Below are positions 32,556-41,734 of a stretch of 64,000 nucleotides of DNA, piece by piece. The position numbers were made by a program, and so were the translations under genes. The notes beneath the pieces were generated by a model that did not search any database, was not told where the DNA came from, and was given only the letters and a program-made list of their open reading frames with translations. Source of the DNA: GCA-2720865 sp047630275 (GTDB taxonomy: Bacteria > Bdellovibrionota > Bacteriovoracia > Bacteriovoracales > Bacteriovoracaceae). Location of the stretch: contig JBLHVN010000001.1 of assembly GCA_047630275.1 (NCBI GenBank), positions 1,798,001 through 1,862,000 on the forward strand, read 5' to 3'. Each line of letters opens with the position of its first letter. Position 1 is the first letter of the stretch.

Positions 32556-33764
32556 ATGGTTCACCGCTTTTTTCATACATCCGATTGGCATTTGGGCAAG
32601 AAGCTCTTTAAAGAACCTCGCCTTCCTGAACAAGAAGCCTTCCTCACTTGGCTCTTGGTCCAAATCAAAAAAGAAAAACCTAAAGTTCTTTGTATTAGTG
32701 GCGATATATTCGACACTCCTCACCCTTCGTCAGAGGCTCAGGCCCTCTATTATGGTTTCTTGAAAGAGGCTGTTAGTGAAAATGATCTTGAGATCTTTAT
32801 TATCTCAGGAAATCATGACAGTGGCCGTTTCCTTGAAGCTCCACTTCCCTTTTTAAAGGATCAGTCGATACACATAGTAGGATCTCTTGAAGGACAAAAA
32901 AGAAACTATAGTTATCATAGAGAAGGAGTCACCTATCACCTCTTTCCATATTTTAGAAGTCATGAGCTTTATAATTACGCTAGGGAAAACTTCCCAGAAG
33001 AACTAGGCGCTATCAATCACTCAGAAACCTCTTCTGAGACCATGGGGCTCTTGAGCAAACTACTAGAGAGCCTCTTTGAATTTAAAGAAGGAAATAAGAA
33101 TGTGCTTCTGGCCCATCACCTCTTTGGAAATGGAGAGCTCTCTGGCTCTGAACTAGGACTCTCCCTCTCTGGACTTGAGAGTATTCCCCTAGTTTTACTT
33201 AAAGAGAATTTTGACTACGTGGCCCTAGGTCATCTTCATAATCATCAATACCTTTCACGAAAAGACCCGGTTATATGCTATTCAGGGAGCCCCATTGCCT
33301 TTCGCTTTAGTGAGAGAAAGAATAAAAAGATCAACCTAGTCTCTATCGAGAACAATGAACTAGACGTTCAAGAGGTCCCTATTCCTGTTTTTAGAGAGCT
33401 TTATGAATTAAAGCTTTCTTCAGAAAACTATAAAGAGAACTTACTAGAACTAGTAAAAAATCATAAAGAAGAAAAACTTGAAAGTTTTCTTGAAGTGCAG
33501 ATTAAATCCAATATCCCTCTCAAAGGAATAAGTGATGAGATCAGGGCGATCATTGACCAATCCCCGATCAAGCTCCTCTCTCTTCAAACAAAGATCACCC
33601 AAGTAAGAGATGAAGAAAGAACAAAACGCGAATCAAAGGACATCTCCGCCGAGGAGCTTTTTGAACAATTCTATTTGAATAAATACGAAGGAGAGAAAAA
33701 GCTTCCCTTAGAGTTAAAGAACCTCTTTAACGACCTCCTTATAGAGGCCAGGGAAAATTCGTGA
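32556..33764 (+). CDS. sbcD: DNA repair exonuclease SbcD (Mre11 homologue)
   Basis: 402 residues (E. coli SbcD 400). Metallophosphatase motifs: HTSDWHLGK (I), SGDIFDTPHPS (II), ISGNHDSGRF (III), LLAHHLFG and ALGHLHNHQ. The Mn-dependent nuclease subunit works with SbcC to cut hairpins and protein-blocked ends. AAGGAG precedes the ATG by 8 nt. It overlaps sbcC by four bases. Confidence 0.96.
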   Translation: MVHRFFHTSDWHLGKKLFKEPRLPEQEAFLTWLLVQIKKEKPKVLCISGDIFDTPHPSSEAQALYYGFLKEAVSENDLEIFIISGNHDSGRFLEAPLPFLKDQSIHIVGSLEGQKRNYSYHREGVTYHLFPYFRSHELYNYARENFPEELGAINHSETSSETMGLLSKLLESLFEFKEGNKNVLLAHHLFGNGELSGSELGLSLSGLESIPLVLLKENFDYVALGHLHNHQYLSRKDPVICYSGSPIAFRFSERKNKKINLVSIENNELDVQEVPIPVFRELYELKLSSENYKENLLELVKNHKEEKLESFLEVQIKSNIPLKGISDEIRAIIDQSPIKLLSLQTKITQVRDEERTKRESKDISAEELFEQFYLNKYEGEKKLPLELKNLFNDLLIEARENS

Positions 33765-36700
33765 GGATTCAATCAATAGAAATAGAAAATATAACTTCTT
33801 TAAGAGGTAAGCATCAAATCAACCTTGCTGAATCCCTGCAGGGAGAAGAGCTCTTTGCCATCACTGGCCCAACAGGCTCAGGAAAGTCTTCCCTCCTAAG
33901 CGCTATCTCACTTGCTCTTTATGGAAGAACTTATAAAGGCTCTTTGTCTGCCAATGACTTTGTCACGACAGGTGAGGCCTTCGCTATGTCCTCAATCGAG
34001 TTTACTCTTGGAGGAAAGAAGTACTCAGCTAAGTGGAGTATCAAGACTCTTAAGAAAAACGGTGATCCTATAAAGAACCCAAAACCTTCAAGAGAGATCC
34101 TATGTGAAGGGACCGCCTTAGAAAACGCGAATACTTCGGAGATCCTAGGATTAGACTTCGATCAGTTTTGTAAAACTATTATCTTAAATCAAGGACAATT
34201 TGCAGAATTTCTTCATTCATCATTTAAAGAGAGAAAAGATATAATTGAAAAACTCTATCGAACAGGAGAGCTCTCTGAATTAGGCAAGATCTTAAAAGAG
34301 AAGATAAAAAAAGAAGAACATGAACTTGAATTGACCATGGCCCATTTTGATAAGGCCCTTCCTTATACTGAAGAAGAAATCAAGAAGATTAAAGCTGAGC
34401 TCAATGAGAATCAAGAACTCTTAGAGACCCACGAAGAATTAACAAAGCTCTTTAGCCCCGCCTTCACTGATCTTAATCATCTCTACCAAAAGCTTAAAGA
34501 AGAAGATGAATATCAGAAAAAGGTTAACCACTCTAAAGTTAACCTAGAAAGATTAACAAATGCATGGAATGAGTCTAAAAAGAATCAACTTAACTTAAAA
34601 AAAGCCTATGATAATGCCAAAGCCAAGTCGACGACTGAATCTCCAAAACTGAGAGAGGCCATTAAGCATAAAACAAACTTAGACAACTCTCAAAAACAAT
34701 TATTAGGACTTGATCAAGACCTCAAACAAGCAAATGAATCTTTAACTGAATCAAAAAAGATCATTTCTGATAAAAAAAATCAATTAGACGAAGTAAGTTC
34801 TAAGTTAATTAAACTTCAAAACTCGTATACAAATAAGAAGCTTTTCTTAGAAAAAACAAATAATGAGATCTATTCATTTAAAGAAGACCTATTAAAATTA
34901 AAGCAATATGCTGAAGAGATAAAAAAGAATAGAACTGAGCACGGCCTCTTTCAGGCTCAAGTAGAAAAGATTGCTTTAGAAGTTACAAAAAAGAATAAGG
35001 AATTAGAAACTAAGAATATTGATAATTACGACCTCGTTAGTGGTGGCGCTGTTCTAGATCAGTTAAGAAGAGAACGGGAGGCCAGCCTTGACCTCTTTAA
35101 TCAATTAGAAAGAGAATCAAATGAGCTTTCAAAGCTTATTCAAGATAACCTTGACACCTCAATCAAGCTCACTGAATCAAAAGAGAGCTTTCAGCACTGC
35201 TCTACTAAGCTAGAGAATTTTTATTTGAAGATTGAAAACGAAAAGCTTAGCCAGGCCATTGATGAGTGCTCTGAAGAAGCAAGAAAAAATGGAGAATGCC
35301 CTGTTTGCAAAAACACTGAACTCTCCTCTTTAAAAGACCCGTCAAGCGTGACGAAGATCTCTAAAGAAGGCCTAAAAGAACTTGAAGCAGAAGTTTCAAA
35401 GCTTAAGTTTCAGCGAGAGGCAGATGATAAAAGAATTGAACTCAACACATCTAAGATTCACTTAATCCTTGAGAAGATTAACAAGATAGCTCTTAACCTT
35501 TTTAAGGACTTAAAAAACAAGATCCTTTGGCAAAGCCCTTCAGAAGTTGAACTCGGCATTAAGATACTCAAAGAAATGCAGCAAGAAAATCTAGGGCTTA
35601 ACTTGAAAAAGCAAGAAGGTCTTCAAAAGCTCACCTCTTTAAAAATAGAAGTTACAGGACTTGAGTCTAATCTGAAGAAAAACACTGCTGAAACAAGAAG
35701 GCTTAATTCAGAGTTAGAAAAGATCAATCATCTTGTTGAGCTTTTTATGAATAATTGGAAAGAAATCCTTCCAAGAACCATGGAGCCTGCCTCTGTCTTA
35801 CTTGAGTTTGATAAAGACCTTGAAGTCTTTAATCAAAATATTCAATTCAAGCAAAAAGAAGAGTCCCTCAAAGAAACCTTATCCATTGAATCCACGAGAT
35901 CTTTAGAATTAGGAAAGAAGATAGAAGTGGATCAAAAGCTAAAAGAAGAGCTAGATAAGCAAATAAGTGAACTTAAAAAAAGCTTAGAAGAGATCTGCAA
36001 GGGAATGAACCCTATTGAACTTCTTGAAGAATTAGAAAAGACTGAAAGAAGAACTCAGACAAGGTTTCAAAATGCTAGTGATGAATTCACGACTATTGAG
36101 AAGCAAAAGACCGCTGAGGAACAGTCCCTACGCATCTATATTGAACAGATTGATGACCTACAGAATTTGCAAAATTCTTATATAAAGCGCCTAAAGACTA
36201 TCTTTAAAGAACTTAGTCTTTACTCTGATAAGATCCCTGAAACTTACCCTCTTTATAGTTCCGTTCATGATGTCTTTAAGTCTTCCGCAAAGTGGATTGA
36301 CTTACCTCAAGGCACCACCTCACTTGAGCTGCTGCCTATTATAGAATCGAGATTAGAATCTACTTGGAATGAGCTAAATGAAAAGATCTCGGAAGTATCT
36401 TTAGATTTAAAGACCAGTGTCCAAACCAATAAGTCCAGGATCGTTGAATACAATCAAAAACTTGAGGGCAGGGCCTCCCTAGAAGAGGCCCTTACTAAGC
36501 TTAAAAAATCACTTGATGTTAAGAAGAGGCTCGCAGATGTTTTTGGAAAAGATGAGTTTCGAAGCTACGCCTTAGGTCTTTTAGAAGAAGAGCTTGTCAT
36601 GGGTGCTAATTCTGAACTCGATGAGCTGTGCGATGGAAGGTATCAGTTAAAGCTCCTTCCCGGACGCGGAGGTCAGATGGAGTTCTTTGTCTCTGATCAA

Positions 36701-37021
36701 TGGCGCGAATCCATCCTTAGAAAGATAGACACCCTCTCAGGAGGTGAGACTTTCTTGGCCTCCCTGGCCATGGCCTTGGCCCTAGCTGAACTGACAAGAG
36801 GTCAAAACGAAATTGACTCATTCTTTATTGATGAAGGCTTTGGTCATCTTGATGGGGATAGTATTGAAGAAGTTTTAGAGGTCTTAATGAATATTCAAAA
36901 CCGTGGAAAACAAATCGGGATCATCTCCCATGTTAAGGCCCTAACTGACAGGATTCCAGTTAACCTGACCCTCCAAAAGACAAGCCTTGGAGAATCCACC
37001 ACTGAGTTTATCTATAATTGA
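33761..37021 (+). CDS. sbcC: Exonuclease subunit SbcC (Rad50 homologue)
   Basis: 1,086 residues with a GTG start coupled to sbcD (GTGA). The N-terminal ATPase lobe has GPTGSGKSSLL. Two long coiled-coil arms flank a zinc hook, NGECPVCKNTE (CPVC near residue 505). The C-terminal lobe has the ABC signature TLSGGETFLASLAMALALAE and Walker B DSFFIDEGFGHLD. The complex bridges and processes DNA ends. Length and layout are normal for the family. Its last 10 bp overlap the converging small gene. Confidence 0.96.
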   Translation: MRIQSIEIENITSLRGKHQINLAESLQGEELFAITGPTGSGKSSLLSAISLALYGRTYKGSLSANDFVTTGEAFAMSSIEFTLGGKKYSAKWSIKTLKKNGDPIKNPKPSREILCEGTALENANTSEILGLDFDQFCKTIILNQGQFAEFLHSSFKERKDIIEKLYRTGELSELGKILKEKIKKEEHELELTMAHFDKALPYTEEEIKKIKAELNENQELLETHEELTKLFSPAFTDLNHLYQKLKEEDEYQKKVNHSKVNLERLTNAWNESKKNQLNLKKAYDNAKAKSTTESPKLREAIKHKTNLDNSQKQLLGLDQDLKQANESLTESKKIISDKKNQLDEVSSKLIKLQNSYTNKKLFLEKTNNEIYSFKEDLLKLKQYAEEIKKNRTEHGLFQAQVEKIALEVTKKNKELETKNIDNYDLVSGGAVLDQLRREREASLDLFNQLERESNELSKLIQDNLDTSIKLTESKESFQHCSTKLENFYLKIENEKLSQAIDECSEEARKNGECPVCKNTELSSLKDPSSVTKISKEGLKELEAEVSKLKFQREADDKRIELNTSKIHLILEKINKIALNLFKDLKNKILWQSPSEVELGIKILKEMQQENLGLNLKKQEGLQKLTSLKIEVTGLESNLKKNTAETRRLNSELEKINHLVELFMNNWKEILPRTMEPASVLLEFDKDLEVFNQNIQFKQKEESLKETLSIESTRSLELGKKIEVDQKLKEELDKQISELKKSLEEICKGMNPIELLEELEKTERRTQTRFQNASDEFTTIEKQKTAEEQSLRIYIEQIDDLQNLQNSYIKRLKTIFKELSLYSDKIPETYPLYSSVHDVFKSSAKWIDLPQGTTSLELLPIIESRLESTWNELNEKISEVSLDLKTSVQTNKSRIVEYNQKLEGRASLEEALTKLKKSLDVKKRLADVFGKDEFRSYALGLLEEELVMGANSELDELCDGRYQLKLLPGRGGQMEFFVSDQWRESILRKIDTLSGGETFLASLAMALALAELTRGQNEIDSFFIDEGFGHLDGDSIEEVLEVLMNIQNRGKQIGIISHVKALTDRIPVNLTLQKTSLGESTTEFIYN

Positions 37022-37230
37022 GATTTTTCTGCTTTATGAACCCTTACGAGAAGTTCTTTAATTTGATCCACATCCATCTTGGCCAGAGGGTGACTTTCAG
37101 GAAGATCTTTAGCTTTTTCAGATTTTTCAAGGCTACCAATACGATTATTGGCAACCATTCTTAGTTTTCTCAATTCTTTTGGATTCCAAGAACCAAGTTG
37201 AGTTATGTCTTTTAGTTTTATATCGGCCAT
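37012..37230 (-). CDS. Small hypothetical protein translationally coupled to asnS
   Basis: 72 residues, no recognised family. It is soluble, charged (many Lys and Glu), predicted helical, and has no signal peptide or cysteines. The start overlaps the asnS stop as TAATG, and no independent Shine-Dalgarno is evident, so it is made by re-initiation. WNPKELRKLRMVANNRIGSL and MDVDQIKELLVRVHKAEK look like two helix-turn units. It is probably a real gene, because the codon use and coupling are typical of this genome. A role linked to AsnRS or tRNA is possible by context only. Confidence 0.6.
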   Translation of the reverse strand: MADIKLKDITQLGSWNPKELRKLRMVANNRIGSLEKSEKAKDLPESHPLAKMDVDQIKELLVRVHKAEKSQL

Positions 37231-38648
37231 TAAAAATCCGCGCTTTTAGGTGTTCTAGGAAAGGCAATCACATCCCTAATATTCTTCATTCCAGTTACGT
37301 ACATCACGGCCCTTTCAAAGCCAAGTCCAAAACCAGCATGAGGAACTGATCCGTACTTTCTAAGGTCTAAATACCACCAAAGAACATCCTTATCCATGCC
37401 CATCTCATCGATCCTATTCTCTAGCTTCTCTAAAGAATCTTCACGCTGAGAGCCCCCAATCAACTCTCCCACTCCAGGAACTAAGACGTCCATGGCCCGC
37501 ACTGTTTCCTTGCCAGCTTCTTCGTTGGCATTTTGCTTCATATAAAAAGCTTTGCATGACTTTGGGTAATCCGTGACGATGACGGGAACATTAAAATGTT
37601 TTTCGGCCAAGAATCTTTCATGCTCAGTCTGAAGCTCTGCACCCCACTCGGGCTTATACTCAAATTTTTCACCTGAAGCGGCCAAGATCTCGATAGCTTC
37701 AGTATAGGTAATCTTTTTAAACTTACTGTCTCTTACGTGTTTAAGAGTTTCTTGATGATTATTATCATCAATCTTTTGCCACTTACGCCACTGCTTTAAA
37801 AAATCTAACTCAGCCTTGTTCTTTTCTAAGGCCTCAGAGATCAACCTCTTAATATAAAGGCTCGCTAGCTCCGCTACATCTTCAAGGTCAGCAAAAGCTA
37901 CTTCAGGCTCCACCATCCAAAACTCGGATAGATGCCTAGGGGTGTTTGAGTTCTCAGACCTAAAGGTTGGACCAAAGGTATAAACGCCACCTAAGCCCAT
38001 AGCATGGCATTCCGCTTCTAGTTGCCCAGTCACTGCAAGGAAAGATTTTCTTCCGTAATAGTCTTTTGAATAATCAATCTCACCTTTATCATTAGTGGGA
38101 AGTTTTTGTGGATCAAGAGTAGAAACTGAGAACATCTCCCCAGCCCCTTCAGCATCATAGGCCGTAATGATCGGTGAGTTTAAATAGTAATAACCTTGCT
38201 CATGAAAGAATTGATGAGTGGCCATGGCAAGGGTATGCCTGATTCTAAAGATGGCCCCAAAGAGGTTTGTCCTCACACGAAGGTGGGCATTGTCTCTTAA
38301 GAACTCTAAAGAGGTTCCCTTCTTTTGCAGAGGGTAAGTATTATCGGCCTCTCCATAAACTTCTACGCTTTCACCCTGAAGTTCAATGCTCTGGCCTTTT
38401 CCACCAGACTCAACAACTTTACCTATAACAGATAGAGCAGAACCCGTAAGAAGGTTACTCGCTCTTTCATATTCGGGGATATCTTCGTTGATCACAACTT
38501 GCAGGTTATCTTGGCAAGATCCATCATTTAGGACAATGAAGCTGAAGCTTTTATTCTTTCTCACAGAACGAACCCATCCTGCGATCTTGATTTCGTCACC
38601 TATCTTAGAGCCTTCAAATACTTTCTTTATTGATAACCGAGCCGTCAT
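37230..38648 (-). CDS. asnS: Asparaginyl-tRNA synthetase
   Basis: 472 residues (E. coli 466). An N-terminal OB-fold anticodon domain (IAGWVRSVRKNKSFSFIVLN) is followed by the class IIb core: motif 2 region FGPTFRSENSNTPRHLSEFW with MVEPEVAF, and motif 3 GFGLGFERAVMYVTG. It charges tRNA-Asn directly. It starts 2 nt before the end of the spacing after the kinase gene and precedes the coupled 72-residue protein. The presence of asnB here is consistent with direct Asn charging. Confidence 0.96.
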   Translation of the reverse strand: MTARLSIKKVFEGSKIGDEIKIAGWVRSVRKNKSFSFIVLNDGSCQDNLQVVINEDIPEYERASNLLTGSALSVIGKVVESGGKGQSIELQGESVEVYGEADNTYPLQKKGTSLEFLRDNAHLRVRTNLFGAIFRIRHTLAMATHQFFHEQGYYYLNSPIITAYDAEGAGEMFSVSTLDPQKLPTNDKGEIDYSKDYYGRKSFLAVTGQLEAECHAMGLGGVYTFGPTFRSENSNTPRHLSEFWMVEPEVAFADLEDVAELASLYIKRLISEALEKNKAELDFLKQWRKWQKIDDNNHQETLKHVRDSKFKKITYTEAIEILAASGEKFEYKPEWGAELQTEHERFLAEKHFNVPVIVTDYPKSCKAFYMKQNANEEAGKETVRAMDVLVPGVGELIGGSQREDSLEKLENRIDEMGMDKDVLWWYLDLRKYGSVPHAGFGLGFERAVMYVTGMKNIRDVIAFPRTPKSADF

Positions 38649-38650
38649 AA

Positions 38651-39643
38651 TTAACCTAATACCTCTGACTTAATTGTCATTAATTTATCTTTTCCAAGCC
38701 TTGGACCAAAAGCTGTTACTAACTCACTTGCACAATGACATGCTAGCTTTCCTGCTTTTTCAAAGTCATGACCATTAGTTAAAGCGTATAAAAATGATCC
38801 TGCAAATAGATCCCCTGCCCCATTAGTATCAACGGCCTTAACCGCCTTAGCCTCTACAGAAATGTTTTTATTCCCGTCATAAAGAAGGGCGCCTTTTGGA
38901 CCGGCCGTTATTGCAATTGACTTAGCCACTTTCTTTAACTCTTCTAAGGCCTCATCTAAGTTTTCTTTCTTGGTAAACTTTAAGGCTTCGTCTTCATTAC
39001 AAAAAAGAAGATCTACTCCTTCTCCCATCATCTCACGGAGCCCGTCTCCGAAGAACTCTGCCATGCCTGGGTCACTAAGAGTGATAGCTGTCTTAACCCC
39101 AGCGCCTCTTGCCGTATTATAAGCACTAATGGCCGCGGCCTTACCTGAAGGAGAAGTCACTAAGTAACCTTCTATATAAAGCCATTCGCTATCTTTTAAT
39201 TCTGATTCAATGATTTCATTGTCTGAAAAATTCTGAGTTATACCTAGGAATGTATTCATAGTCCTGTCAGCGTCTGGCGTGATGAAGACCATGCACTTTC
39301 CAGTGATCCCAGGCTCTCTATCTCCGTGAAGATTTGTTTGAACCCCTGATTCAATAAGGTCTGTAAAATAGAAATCCCCAGTTTCATCATTGGCCACTTT
39401 ACATGAGTAAAAGCCTCTTCCACCTAAATGACTTACTGCGATCATAGTATTTGCCGCAGACCCACCACATGAACGCTTATGCACCTGACCAGAAACAGAA
39501 GCTAAAAGCGCATCCTGACGTTCTTGCTCTACAAGTGTCATAAGTCCTTTATCGATGCCTTGATCCTTAAGAAACGAAGCTTCTACTTCAATTTCCATAT
39601 CAACAAGAGCGTTTCCAATTCCATATACATGATGCTTTTTCAT
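38651..39643 (-). CDS. PfkB-family sugar/nucleoside kinase (adenosine-kinase-like)
   Basis: 330 residues. KRSCGGSAANTMIAVSHLGG is the first PfkB signature and DTNGAGDLFAGSFLYAL the second, with the catalytic Asp in GAGD. VYGIGNALVDMEIEV and the overall length fit the adenosine kinase/ribokinase branch common in proteobacteria. It most likely phosphorylates adenosine or another nucleoside, which would fit salvage from degraded nucleic acid; the substrate is not proved by sequence. AAGGA lies about 10 nt before the ATG. The following gene, asnS, begins 2 nt after its stop. Confidence 0.85.
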   Translation of the reverse strand: MKKHHVYGIGNALVDMEIEVEASFLKDQGIDKGLMTLVEQERQDALLASVSGQVHKRSCGGSAANTMIAVSHLGGRGFYSCKVANDETGDFYFTDLIESGVQTNLHGDREPGITGKCMVFITPDADRTMNTFLGITQNFSDNEIIESELKDSEWLYIEGYLVTSPSGKAAAISAYNTARGAGVKTAITLSDPGMAEFFGDGLREMMGEGVDLLFCNEDEALKFTKKENLDEALEELKKVAKSIAITAGPKGALLYDGNKNISVEAKAVKAVDTNGAGDLFAGSFLYALTNGHDFEKAGKLACHCASELVTAFGPRLGKDKLMTIKSEVLG

Positions 39644-39711
39644 TGTGAGTCATTCCTTTACTAGAGTTTGGCATAAATTACCTCAAATACCGAATAGTAA
39701 CAATAGGTTAA

Positions 39712-39741
39712 TTGACCCATGTATGGCCTTCCGCTTAAAAT
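39712..39741 (+). promoter_or_regulatory. Promoter of histone-H1-like gene
   Basis: TTGACC (39712-39717), 18-bp spacer, TAAAAT (39736-39741), giving a leader of about 20 nt that contains GAGGT 5 nt before the ATG. Confidence 0.55.
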
Positions 39742-39768
39742 AAGAGAAATTCTAATCCGAGGTAAAAG

Positions 39769-40344
39769 ATGGCGTTTCCAGATTTTTTAAACAAGAAGAA
39801 AAAAGATAAGAAAGGCAAGGCCTTTGACCCAGTTCTGTTCAAAGAGAAATGCCTAAAAGTACTCTCTCAAATAAAATTGATTAACGAAGAGAAGTATCAA
39901 AAACTCAACAGGATCTTTAATTCTCAATATGATAAGGCCAATATTCAAAAGAAAAAGATTCAAGGCTTCTATGCCCAGCTCGTCAATGAATTAAAGTCAC
40001 TACAAGGTAACGCCCAGGAGCGTCTTTACGCCACTGGTCAAGATCTGGTGAAAAAAGCTGAGCAAACAGCAAAGAAGAACCCTAAAGCTAAAGCTGCCAT
40101 TAAGAAGGTAGCAAAGGCCGTTGATAAAGTAGTTAAGAGTGATCCAGAAAAGAAAGCTAAAAAGAAAGTGGCTAAGAAAACTGAAAAGAAAGTAGCTAAG
40201 AAAACGGCTAAGAAAACAGAGAAGAAAGTAGCTAAGAAAACGGCTAAGAAAACACAGAAGAAAGTAGCTAAGAAGACTGAGAAGAAAGTGGCCAAGAAAA
40301 CAGCAAAGAAAACGGCCAAGAAGACAAAGAAGAAGACTAAATAA
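39769..40344 (+). CDS. Histone-H1-like Lys/Ala-rich nucleoid protein
   Basis: 191 residues. The first 100 form a helical domain, and the last 75 are almost only Lys, Ala, Val and Thr in tandem KKVAKKT/AKKTEKK units. That tail resembles eukaryotic H1 and bacterial Hc1/BpH1 DNA-compacting tails. It should bind DNA non-specifically through charge. GAGGTAAAAG precedes the ATG. In predatory bacteria such proteins could pack the nucleoid of the non-growing attack phase; that is inferred. The DNA of the tail (about 40160-40340) is itself repetitive and may vary in copy number between strains. Confidence 0.8.
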   Translation: MAFPDFLNKKKKDKKGKAFDPVLFKEKCLKVLSQIKLINEEKYQKLNRIFNSQYDKANIQKKKIQGFYAQLVNELKSLQGNAQERLYATGQDLVKKAEQTAKKNPKAKAAIKKVAKAVDKVVKSDPEKKAKKKVAKKTEKKVAKKTAKKTEKKVAKKTAKKTQKKVAKKTEKKVAKKTAKKTAKKTKKKTK

Positions 40345-40410
40345 AAGACCTGTTTTATGGGCAATATCTCGAAGAGGCCCCATTAGTAAGCTGCTGGATT
40401 TAGGTATATT

Positions 40411-40439
40411 TTTACTCTAATTTCAAATGCTCTTAGTAT
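40411..40439 (+). promoter_or_regulatory. Probable leaderless promoter of PilZ gene
   Basis: TTTACT (40411-40416), 17-bp spacer, TAGTAT (40434-40439), then 6 nt to the ATG. No Shine-Dalgarno is present. Confidence 0.45.
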
Positions 40440-40445
40440 TCGCTA

Positions 40446-41126
40446 ATGGGAAATCAAGCACTACGCAGTTGTCATGACTGGAACGAAATCTTAAATGTTT
40501 TAGAAGAGATCAGAACCGATGGCTCCTTGATCTCTATCTGGGCCAAGGGTCAAGCCTCTAAGGCCCGCCAGTCATCTGGTTGGGAGATTGATCAGGCCAA
40601 TGGTCAGCTCAAGCTCAATGAATCCTCCCTTGGCTTTCACTTCTTGAAAAATAAAGAGGCCACTATTTATATTAAAGGGAAGGAAAAAAGCGTTCTTTTT
40701 AGACAAAAAAAGATCCTCTCTCTAGGCGATACAGTTGTCTTAGACATTCCTGAAAAAGTAAATATGTATGACAGGCGAGGAGTGGAGAGGACTTCTTTTG
40801 GTTGGCATTCAAAACACTTTACCCAGCTTAGTTTTACAAAGAACTCAAAGGACTATGACCTTCTCTTTAGCATCTTTGACATCTCCCCTAGTGGACTTGC
40901 CTTAAACATAAGCCCCCATGAGGAATCTATCTTTGAACCTGGGGATATTATTCATATCCATAAGCTTGGACAGACTAACCTTATGATTCCTTTAAGGGCA
41001 CAGGTTAAACACTTAGGGACTCTAGACTTTATTGATAAAGGAATTCACTTCAAAAGAATAAAGCTAGGCCTTGAGTTTACGAAGAACCTTAATCTTTTAT
41101 GCTTCACTGAGCTTTTCGAGGGGTAA
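40446..41126 (+). CDS. PilZ-domain protein (probable c-di-GMP effector)
   Basis: 226 residues, soluble. The PilZ motifs are present: YDRRGVERTSF (RxxxR) around residue 109 and FDISPSGLAL (D-x-S-x-x-G) around 142. The N-terminal 100 residues have the beta-rich character of a YcgR-N-like or adaptor domain, but similarity is low. It probably binds cyclic di-GMP and relays it to motility, exit or envelope functions. It starts without a Shine-Dalgarno, 6 nt after a -10 hexamer. It is followed 39 bp later by a lipoprotein gene. Confidence 0.78.
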   Translation: MGNQALRSCHDWNEILNVLEEIRTDGSLISIWAKGQASKARQSSGWEIDQANGQLKLNESSLGFHFLKNKEATIYIKGKEKSVLFRQKKILSLGDTVVLDIPEKVNMYDRRGVERTSFGWHSKHFTQLSFTKNSKDYDLLFSIFDISPSGLALNISPHEESIFEPGDIIHIHKLGQTNLMIPLRAQVKHLGTLDFIDKGIHFKRIKLGLEFTKNLNLLCFTELFEG

Positions 41127-41165
41127 GCAAATCTGTTACCATAACTTCACACCAAGGAGTTATGG

Positions 41166-41657
41166 ATGAAATCTATCTTAATCATTGCCCTGTTAGTTCT
41201 TACTAGCTGCGCTTCAAAAAAATCAGTCTTGAATTCAAATTTTAATACAGTTAAGGTCAATAAGACCGGCGCCCTTGTCACTATTGACCTTGATACTGAT
41301 GGCAAAATAAAGCGCGGGCAAAGCTGCAAGCTCTATATCCGCCACAATGAAACTTCTTATCAGATGCCCCTCAAAGAGGGCACTTACAACTACGCCCTCC
41401 CCCTTGGGGCCGGCATGGCCAACCTTCAAGAGCTCAATTGTGGGGCCTTTTATTACTATAAATTAGATGACCCTAGATCTACTTTTAAAGTGGTTAATGG
41501 AAAACTCTCCTACCTTGGAACCCTTGATTTTAAGCTCGAAGACAAAGGCAAGATGACCTGGGGACCAAATACCAAAAAGAGGCAGCTTCTAGAGAACCAT
41601 CTTGGAGAAATGGGCCTTACTGGTGATGAGGTTAGTATTGAGCCTTTGGAATTATAA
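41166..41657 (+). CDS. Hypothetical lipoprotein
   Basis: 163 residues with signal peptide and lipobox LTSC, followed by ASKKS, which does not contain an inner-membrane retention Asp at +2. The mature part is beta-rich with two Cys (QSCKLYIRHNE and ELNCGAFYYY). No family is recognised. AAGGAG stands 6 nt before the ATG but lies in the loop and 3' arm of CATAACT/AGTTATG (41140-41146, 41158-41164), so the leader can fold over it. It is probably attached to the outer membrane. Confidence 0.65.
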   Translation: MKSILIIALLVLTSCASKKSVLNSNFNTVKVNKTGALVTIDLDTDGKIKRGQSCKLYIRHNETSYQMPLKEGTYNYALPLGAGMANLQELNCGAFYYYKLDDPRSTFKVVNGKLSYLGTLDFKLEDKGKMTWGPNTKKRQLLENHLGEMGLTGDEVSIEPLEL

Positions 41658-41699
41658 CGCATAAAGTCGATGTAAAGATTCCCGACTTCAAACTGTTCA

Positions 41700-41728
41700 T
41701 TGACTCTAAAGGTCAATGAACCTAAAAC
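41700..41728 (+). promoter_or_regulatory. Leaderless promoter of lytic transglycosylase, overlapped by inverted repeat
   Basis: TTGACT (41700-41705), 17-bp spacer, TAAAAC (41723-41728), then 6 nt to the ATG. A 10-bp inverted repeat, GTTCATTGAC (41695-41704) and GTCAATGAAC (41712-41721), covers the -35 and most of the spacer and could be a repressor operator. Confidence 0.55.
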
Positions 41729-41734
41729 TGGCCT

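Noticed and set aside
32067..32580. Two Leu/Phe- or Ile/Ser-rich minus-strand frames over the ricT tail
   Set aside because: They are antisense of Lys/Asn/Arg-rich codons; composition explains their openness and there is no ribosome-binding site.
40160..40340. CRISPR-like or tandem-repeat array
   Set aside because: The repeats are in frame, coding for KKVAKKT units, without unique spacers of constant length.
40000..40383. Hydrophobic minus-strand frames resembling membrane proteins
   Set aside because: They are the antisense of the Lys/Ala repeat tail of the histone-H1-like gene.
41695..41721. Terminator for the lipoprotein gene
   Set aside because: The hairpin is good, but there is no T-run, and it coincides with the -35 and spacer of the next promoter; an operator is preferred.
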